From 2-02-FULL-48-14 sp041645035 (GTDB lineage Bacteria; Patescibacteriota; Gracilibacteria; UBA1369; 2-02-FULL-48-14): DNA of 9,478 nt. The position numbers were made by a program, and so were the translations under genes. The stretch is taken from NCBI GenBank assembly GCA_041645035.1, contig JBAZQU010000036.1, forward strand, positions 1-9,478, written 5' to 3'. Shown piece by piece: positions 5,015-9,478 of the stretch. Position 1 is the stretch's first letter, and the number at the start of each line of letters is the position of its first letter. Below the pieces are notes generated by a model, which ran no database searches, was not told the DNA's origin, and saw nothing but the letters and a program-made list of their open reading frames with translations.

Positions 5015-6523
5015 ATGGCTAAAGAAACTTTACATCAATTTCTGGCTCAAATTGAGACCGCGCTCACGCAATCCGAAGAAGCCGGCGACGCCGGTGGAAA
5101 TCACGGAGTCATCCAGTCTTACAAAGACGGAGTAATTTGGATTAAAGGCCTCTCTAATTTAAAAATGAATGAGGTGGTAAAAATCGAAGGAGTAAATGTG
5201 GAAGCTCTTGTGATGAACCTCGAAAAAGATTCAGCGTATGCCCTCGTACTGCAAGCAAACCGTGGAGTTTGCGAAGGACTCTTTGTTCGCGCGACTGGAC
5301 AGTCTATGTCTCTTCCCGTGAGTGAAGACCTCCTCGGACGCGTGGTGGATCCCTTGGGGGCACCACTTGATGGACAAAGCGAAATTAAGGCAGAAAAACG
5401 TATGCCTCATGAGGCTGTTGCTCCATCCGTCATGGTTCGAAAATCCGTGCACCAACCGGTGCAGACCGGAATCGTGGCCATCGACTCCCTGATTCCTATT
5501 GGACGTGGACAACGTGAACTTATTATCGGGGACCGCCAAACAGGGAAGACAACGATTGCGATCGATACGATTATCAATCAAAAAGGCAAGAACATGGTTT
5601 GCGTTTACGTGGCCATTGGACAACGCGAATCTCGCACCGCCCAAGTGATCGAAACGCTTAAGCGCCATGGAGCCATGGAGTACACCATCATAGTATCTGC
5701 TCCGGCCGCGTCTTCTGCCGTCATGCAATATCTGGCTCCGTATGCCGGATGCGCCGTTGGAGAATATTTCATGGCACAAGGAAAAGATGTGCTTGTGATT
5801 TACGATGACCTTTCCAAACATGCCGTGGCTTATCGTGAAATGTCCTTGCTGCTCCGCCGTCCTCCGGGACGTGAAGCGTATCCGGGAGACGTGTTCTACC
5901 TCCATTCCCGCTTACTCGAACGAGCAGCTAAGCTCAATGACGAAAATGGAGGGGGAAGTCTCACCGCGTTGCCTATTATCGAAACTCAGGCAGCAGACGT
6001 TTCCGCCTACATTCCTACGAACGTAATTTCCATCACGGACGGACAAATATTCTTGGAACCCCAACTTTTCAATAAAGGAATTCGTCCTGCCATTAACGTG
6101 GGTATTTCTGTTTCCCGCGTGGGAGGAGCCGCTCAAACCAAGATTATTAAAAAAGTGTCCGGCCCCGTGAAACTCGACCTTGCGCAGTACTACGAACTTG
6201 AAGCATTTTCTCAATTTGCCTCCGAACTTGATGCTGCTACCAAAGCGCAACTCACTCGAGGTAAACGTGTGGTGGAAGCCTTGAAACAGGGAGTGAACCA
6301 ACCACTCACACTTTGGCAAGAAGCCTTTGTGCTTTATAGTGCGACCAAAGGTTATCTCGATAATATTGAGACTGAAGAAGTACAACCAAAAGTGAAAGCT
6401 CTCTACGCTCTCGTAGAATCCAGTCATCAAGATTTGGTGAAAGCAATTGAAGATAAAAAAGAACTTACCCCTGAAATTGAAAGTGGAATGAAGTCCATTA
6501 TTGAAAATTTTTTTAACGCATAA
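5015..6523 (+). CDS. atpA: F1 ATP synthase subunit alpha (AtpA)
   Basis: Alpha forms the non-catalytic nucleotide-binding positions of the alpha3beta3 head and supplies the arginine finger to the catalytic sites. The 502-aa length is normal. The beta-barrel domain covers about 28-95. The P-loop GDRQTGKT is at 172-179 and Walker B VLVIYDD at 259-265. The conserved block RRPPGREAYPGDVFYLHSRL is at 281-300, and the arginine finger is R368 in SVSRVGGAAQ. The C-terminal helical domain extends from about 380. The N-terminal ~25 residues form the helix that should bind AtpH. The ATG follows TTATT with no Shine-Dalgarno sequence, 6 nt after atpH. The gene ends 3 nt before atpG. Confidence 0.98.
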   Translation: MAKETLHQFLAQIETALTQSEEAGDAGGNHGVIQSYKDGVIWIKGLSNLKMNEVVKIEGVNVEALVMNLEKDSAYALVLQANRGVCEGLFVRATGQSMSLPVSEDLLGRVVDPLGAPLDGQSEIKAEKRMPHEAVAPSVMVRKSVHQPVQTGIVAIDSLIPIGRGQRELIIGDRQTGKTTIAIDTIINQKGKNMVCVYVAIGQRESRTAQVIETLKRHGAMEYTIIVSAPAASSAVMQYLAPYAGCAVGEYFMAQGKDVLVIYDDLSKHAVAYREMSLLLRRPPGREAYPGDVFYLHSRLLERAAKLNDENGGGSLTALPIIETQAADVSAYIPTNVISITDGQIFLEPQLFNKGIRPAINVGISVSRVGGAAQTKIIKKVSGPVKLDLAQYYELEAFSQFASELDAATKAQLTRGKRVVEALKQGVNQPLTLWQEAFVLYSATKGYLDNIETEEVQPKVKALYALVESSHQDLVKAIEDKKELTPEIESGMKSIIENFFNA

Positions 6524-6526
6524 TTA

Positions 6527-7420
6527 ATGTCCGGCTCACTTCTAGAAATTCGCAAAAGGATCGGCAGCGTAAAAAATACGCGCAAGATCACCAAAGCCAT
6601 GCAACTCGTGGCCGCGAGCAAAATGCGTCAGTTCCAAAAACGCGCAGTTACAGCTCGTCGTTATGTATGGGATCTTATTGATATTTTGGAAGAAAATATT
6701 TTAGTGCAAAGCCACTACACCGAGCAGCGCGAAAAAGGCCGGGTGCTCTTTGTGCTTTACACTTCCGACAAAGGACTTTGCGGACCGCTCAACAACAAAC
6801 TCATCAATGGACTTTTTCGCAGTGAACATTGGAACGGTCTTGCGGAGGACGAGCGCATGCTTGTGACGCTTGGTAAAAAAGGTACCGACTTCGCGCGCAA
6901 CAATAAAATTCACGTGGACCAGCATTTTATTGGAGTGCCGGAAAAAATGAACAACGTGGAAGCTCTCAAGCTCATGGACAAGTTACTTGGGTTTTGGCGC
7001 AGCGGAGAGGCCAAGGAGATTATTTTGGTAGCCCCGCATTATAAAAATTCTTTCACATTCTATCCGGTGCTTAAGACTTTCCTGCCTTTCACTCGCGCGA
7101 TGGTAGAAAGCAATATCGGAACCGCGGAGAACAAACATCGACGTAATAAAAAACCCGATGAGCTCATGATTTATGAACCGGATAAAGAATATGTGGTTAG
7201 TCGTCTGCACGAACAAGTGGTGTCTTCACTTTTTGTAGAATCTTTTCTGGAGCTCAAAGCCAGCGAATATTCCAGCCGTATGATGGCCATGCAAAGCGCA
7301 ACCGACGCCGCTGACAAAATTACGTCAGCGCTTTCTCTTCAATATAATAAAGCTCGTCAGCAAGCCATTACGCAAGAAATTGCGGAGTTGGTGGGCGCGA
7401 GCGCAGCTATTTCTTCATAA
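6527..7420 (+). CDS. atpG: F1 ATP synthase subunit gamma (AtpG)
   Basis: Gamma is the central shaft that rotates inside the alpha3beta3 head and drives the conformational changes of catalysis. The 297-aa protein is close to the usual length. The N-terminal helix carries the family's strongest signature, RIGSVKNTRKITKAMQLVAASKM (residues 11-33). The C-terminal helix ends with SEYSSRMMAMQSATDAADKI (about 242-261) and a run to AELVGASAAI. Together these form the antiparallel coiled coil of the shaft, with the Rossmann-like globular domain between. The ATG sits 3 nt after the atpA stop with no ribosome-binding site, so translation probably depends on coupling. Confidence 0.97.
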   Translation: MSGSLLEIRKRIGSVKNTRKITKAMQLVAASKMRQFQKRAVTARRYVWDLIDILEENILVQSHYTEQREKGRVLFVLYTSDKGLCGPLNNKLINGLFRSEHWNGLAEDERMLVTLGKKGTDFARNNKIHVDQHFIGVPEKMNNVEALKLMDKLLGFWRSGEAKEIILVAPHYKNSFTFYPVLKTFLPFTRAMVESNIGTAENKHRRNKKPDELMIYEPDKEYVVSRLHEQVVSSLFVESFLELKASEYSSRMMAMQSATDAADKITSALSLQYNKARQQAITQEIAELVGASAAISS

Positions 7421-7429
7421 CCATTTATT

Positions 7430-8839
7430 ATGTCAGACAACAGTACAATGCCAAAAGGTAAAATAGTTCGTATCATTGGGGTGGTCGTGGATGCTTATTT
7501 CGCAGATCACGTGCCCGCTCAATATTCCGCTCTTTACACTCAAGGTCCCGCCGGGCGAGTGGTGCTTGAAGTGCTGGCTCACCTTGGAAACGGAGTGGTT
7601 CGAACCGTGGCCATGAAAACCACGGACGGACTTTCTGTGGGGCTCGAAGTGCTCGACACACAAAAGCAGATTCAAACGCCGGTTGGGAAGTGTGTGCTCG
7701 GACGTGTACTCAATGTGACGGGAGATTTGATTGATGGAGGGGCTAAGCTTCCTGAGAATACCGAGTATCGAGGAATTCACGCGGAACCCCCAACTTTGAT
7801 AGAGCAAAATCCAACAGTGGAAATTTTTGAAACCGGAATTAAAGTGATAGACCTGCTTTGTCCTTTTATTAAAGGAGGAAAAGTGGCGTTGTTCGGAGGA
7901 GCCGGAGTAGGAAAGACCGTAATCATGCAAGAATTGATTCACAACGTGGCCTTGGCTCATGGAGGTTATTCTGTGTTTGCCGGGGTAGGGGAACGAAGTC
8001 GTGAAGGAAATGACCTTATTGGAGAAATGAAAGAGAGCGGCGTTATCGACAAACTCGCCATGGTGTTCGGACAAATGAACGAGCCTCCCGGAGCTCGTAT
8101 GCGTGTGGCTCTCACGGGTCTTACTATCGCGGAGAAATTCCGTGACGACGGACTCGACATTCTGATGTTTATCGACAACATTTTCCGCTTCACTCAGGCC
8201 GGAGCCGAAGTGTCTGCGTTGCTTGGACGTTTGCCTTCCGCCGTGGGTTATCAGCCTACGCTTGCAACCGACATGGCTGCGTTGCAAGAACGTATTACTT
8301 CTACCAAAAAAGGTTCCATCACTTCCGTACAGGCCGTGTATGTGCCCGCCGACGACTTGACCGATCCCGCTCCCGCTACGACTTTCGCTCACTTGGATGC
8401 GACTATTGTACTTTCTCGTAAGCAAGCGTCCATGGGACTTTTCCCGGCTGTGGATCCGCTGGATTCCACTTCTACCGCTCTTAGCCCGACCACCGTGGGG
8501 GAAGAACACTACGCCGTGGCCACGCAAGTTCGCCAACTTCTTCAACGTTATAAGGAACTTCAGGATGTGATCGCGATTCTGGGTATGGATGAACTTTCCG
8601 AAGACGACAAGCGCGCCGTATACCGTGCTCGTAAGATTCAAAAATTCCTTTCCCAAAACTTCTTCGTGGCTGAACAATTCACCAGCATGCCCGGTCAATA
8701 CTACAAAGTGGCTGATACCGTTCGCGCATTCAAGGAAATTTTGGAAGGAAAATACGACCACATCGACGAACAACTTTTCTACATGGCTCCAAGTATTGAA
8801 GACGTAATTGCTAAACACGAAGCTGCTAAAAAACTATGA
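7430..8839 (+). CDS. atpD: F1 ATP synthase subunit beta (AtpD)
   Basis: Beta carries the catalytic sites for ATP synthesis and hydrolysis. The 469-aa protein has the P-loop GGAGVGKT at 156-163, with catalytic K162 and T163. The GVGERSREGNDL region at 185-196 holds the general-base glutamate E188. Walker B LMFIDN is at 245-250, the family signature PAVDPLDSTS at 339-348, and the catch loop DELSEDD at 387-393 (DELSEED in most species). The start at 7430 (after TTATT) is preferred. An in-frame ATG at 7448 just before PKGKIVRI could serve instead, removing six residues. The stop TGA overlaps the atpC start in ATGA (8836-8839), and this is the only TGA stop in the window. Confidence 0.98.
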   Translation: MSDNSTMPKGKIVRIIGVVVDAYFADHVPAQYSALYTQGPAGRVVLEVLAHLGNGVVRTVAMKTTDGLSVGLEVLDTQKQIQTPVGKCVLGRVLNVTGDLIDGGAKLPENTEYRGIHAEPPTLIEQNPTVEIFETGIKVIDLLCPFIKGGKVALFGGAGVGKTVIMQELIHNVALAHGGYSVFAGVGERSREGNDLIGEMKESGVIDKLAMVFGQMNEPPGARMRVALTGLTIAEKFRDDGLDILMFIDNIFRFTQAGAEVSALLGRLPSAVGYQPTLATDMAALQERITSTKKGSITSVQAVYVPADDLTDPAPATTFAHLDATIVLSRKQASMGLFPAVDPLDSTSTALSPTTVGEEHYAVATQVRQLLQRYKELQDVIAILGMDELSEDDKRAVYRARKIQKFLSQNFFVAEQFTSMPGQYYKVADTVRAFKEILEGKYDHIDEQLFYMAPSIEDVIAKHEAAKKL

Positions 8840-9246
8840 GTGAATTTCACCTTATAATTCGAACCCCGGATCGCGATGTCTTTGACAATAAAGTGAGTTC
8901 GCTGAGTTTCAATACTGAAATGGGACGCGTGCAAGTTTTGGCACACCACGCCAACTTCACTACAACGCTTTTATTCTCTCCCGTGAAGATTGAAGACCCG
9001 GTGGATAATCGCGACCAAAATTATTTGGCGCGCAGTGGAATTTTCAGTTTTGATCACAAAAAGAACGAAGCCCTGCTCCTTTGCATGTATTGTGAAGAAC
9101 AGAGTGAAGTGAGCTACCAAACCGTGGATGAATACTTGAAATTCCTCACAGTTGAGCTGGCAAAAGGCGATCTCAGCGACTTCCAAGTGCTTTACCTCAA
9201 AGGAGAGAAATTGGCCGTGGAAAAGCAAATGAAGACGGCGAAGTAG
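8836..9246 (+). CDS. atpC: F1 ATP synthase subunit epsilon (AtpC), divergent
   Basis: Epsilon binds the foot of gamma and the c ring, and in many bacteria restrains ATP hydrolysis. The 136-aa length is normal. The N-terminal beta-sandwich is recognisable from HLIIRTPDRDVFDNKVSSLSF (5-25), the equivalent of the usual TP-x-x-x-V/F-x-x-x-V start, but the common LPGHAP segment is replaced by VLAHHANF (33-40). The C-terminal ~45 residues are predicted helical. They lack an evident DxxRAxxAxxRA ATP-binding motif, so any regulatory role would differ from that of Bacillus-type epsilon. The call depends on operon position together with the N-terminal motif. The 4-nt overlap with atpD points to termination-reinitiation coupling. 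Only 13 bp separate its stop from the end of the converging gene. Confidence 0.9.
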   Translation: MSEFHLIIRTPDRDVFDNKVSSLSFNTEMGRVQVLAHHANFTTTLLFSPVKIEDPVDNRDQNYLARSGIFSFDHKKNEALLLCMYCEEQSEVSYQTVDEYLKFLTVELAKGDLSDFQVLYLKGEKLAVEKQMKTAK

Positions 9247-9259
9247 AGACTGTGTGAAA

Positions 9260-9478
9260 CTACATACTTTCTTGCATGTAATCCGTAACGATGGAGATAA
9301 TTGCCTTTATCGTGTCGTTGCAGGATTTAAATTTGATTTTCTCCAAGACCTCACTGCCGTAATTCCTTATTAGATCGCTGATTAAGGCGTGAATGAATGA
9401 TTGAGTGGCCCCTTCAACATTTTCAAAATCCAGGACGATGGCATCATTCTTTTTTAGAGCGGGAATCAACTTTTTTAA
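9260..9478 (-). CDS. Partial STAS-like (DUF4325-type) protein, 5' end outside the window
   Basis: The minus-strand frame is open from the window edge to a TAG at 9260-9262. An in-frame TTG at 9469 exists, but the frame continues upstream to the edge (Leu-Lys-Lys), so the gene is most likely truncated here. The visible ~72 residues contain AIVLDFENVEGATQSFIHAL followed by an amphipathic stretch, a segment IKFKSCND, and a final helix ending DYMQESM. This resembles the C-terminal part of the STAS-like DUF4325 family, whose members carry a 'DFxxVexxxxSF' core. The function of that family is not established; links to ATP-binding sensor proteins or regulation have been suggested from gene neighbourhood. 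The gene is convergent with the atp operon and unlikely to be co-regulated with it. Confidence 0.65.
   Translation of the reverse strand, partial: LKKLIPALKKNDAIVLDFENVEGATQSFIHALISDLIRNYGSEVLEKIKFKSCNDTIKAIISIVTDYMQESM

Noticed and set aside
5231..5905. A 224-codon minus-strand frame opposite atpA
   Set aside because: It is a shadow of the well-conserved atpA, with low-complexity composition and no recognisable domain.
7433..8818. A 461-codon open frame on the minus strand opposite nearly all of atpD
   Set aside because: AtpD is certain on the plus strand with every motif intact. The antisense frame is open because atpD codons rarely produce stops in that phase. Its product is His/Ser-rich, resembles no family I know, and has no conserved motif.
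1..9478. A novel defence, mobile or biosynthetic system
   Set aside because: Every complete gene longer than 60 codons is identified as uvrB or an ATP synthase component. There are no repeats, transposase fragments, arrays or unknown multi-gene clusters.

Overview
This window is an ordinary housekeeping stretch of a bacterial chromosome: a nucleotide-excision-repair gene (uvrB) followed, on the same strand, by a complete nine-gene F-type ATP synthase operon in the canonical order atpI/Z-B-E-F-H-A-G-D-C. At the right edge a partial minus-strand gene for a STAS-like (DUF4325) protein converges on the operon. I found no mobile element, CRISPR array, tRNA or rRNA, and no convincing previously undescribed system. 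The points worth a second look are details of the ATP synthase and of gene expression.

Organism: the subunits are clearly homologous to bacterial F1Fo but divergent in AtpB, AtpH and AtpC. The c subunit is very short (76 aa), most genes lack a Shine-Dalgarno sequence, and a DUF4325-like gene is adjacent. Together these suggest a Candidate Phyla Radiation / Patescibacteria-like genome, possibly the Peregrinibacteria side, but this is inference from overall look. The genetic code appears standard (code 11): no gene has an internal in-frame TGA, glycines are encoded by GGN, and TGA appears once as a stop (end of atpD). That argues against the UGA=Gly Gracilibacteria/Absconditabacteria.

Layout: 1-281 is upstream/leader sequence with a strong sigma70-like promoter (61-88, extended -10) and a possible 42-codon ORF (110-238). 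uvrB is 282-2258. The 117-bp gap 2259-2375 holds a weak terminator-like hairpin that runs into a candidate atp promoter (2307-2334). The atp genes run from 2376 to 9246 with spacings from a 4-nt overlap to about 80 nt. The two largest gaps flank atpE (81 nt before, 55 nt after), and the one after holds a clear hairpin (3820-3845). The end of atpC and the end of the minus-strand STAS-like gene are separated by only 13 bp.

How the genes work together: AtpB (a), AtpE (c ring) and AtpF (b) form the membrane Fo motor. AtpH (delta) and AtpF form the peripheral stalk. AtpA3/AtpD3 form the catalytic head, and AtpG/AtpC the central rotor stalk. AtpI/Z is the small assembly/accessory membrane protein usually first in such operons. 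All catalytic and coupling residues checked (P-loops, alpha Arg finger, beta GER region, beta catch loop, a-subunit Arg, c-subunit Glu) are present, so the complex should be functional. The c subunit has the residue pattern of the two-carboxylate Na+-binding rotors, which makes the coupling ion an open question.
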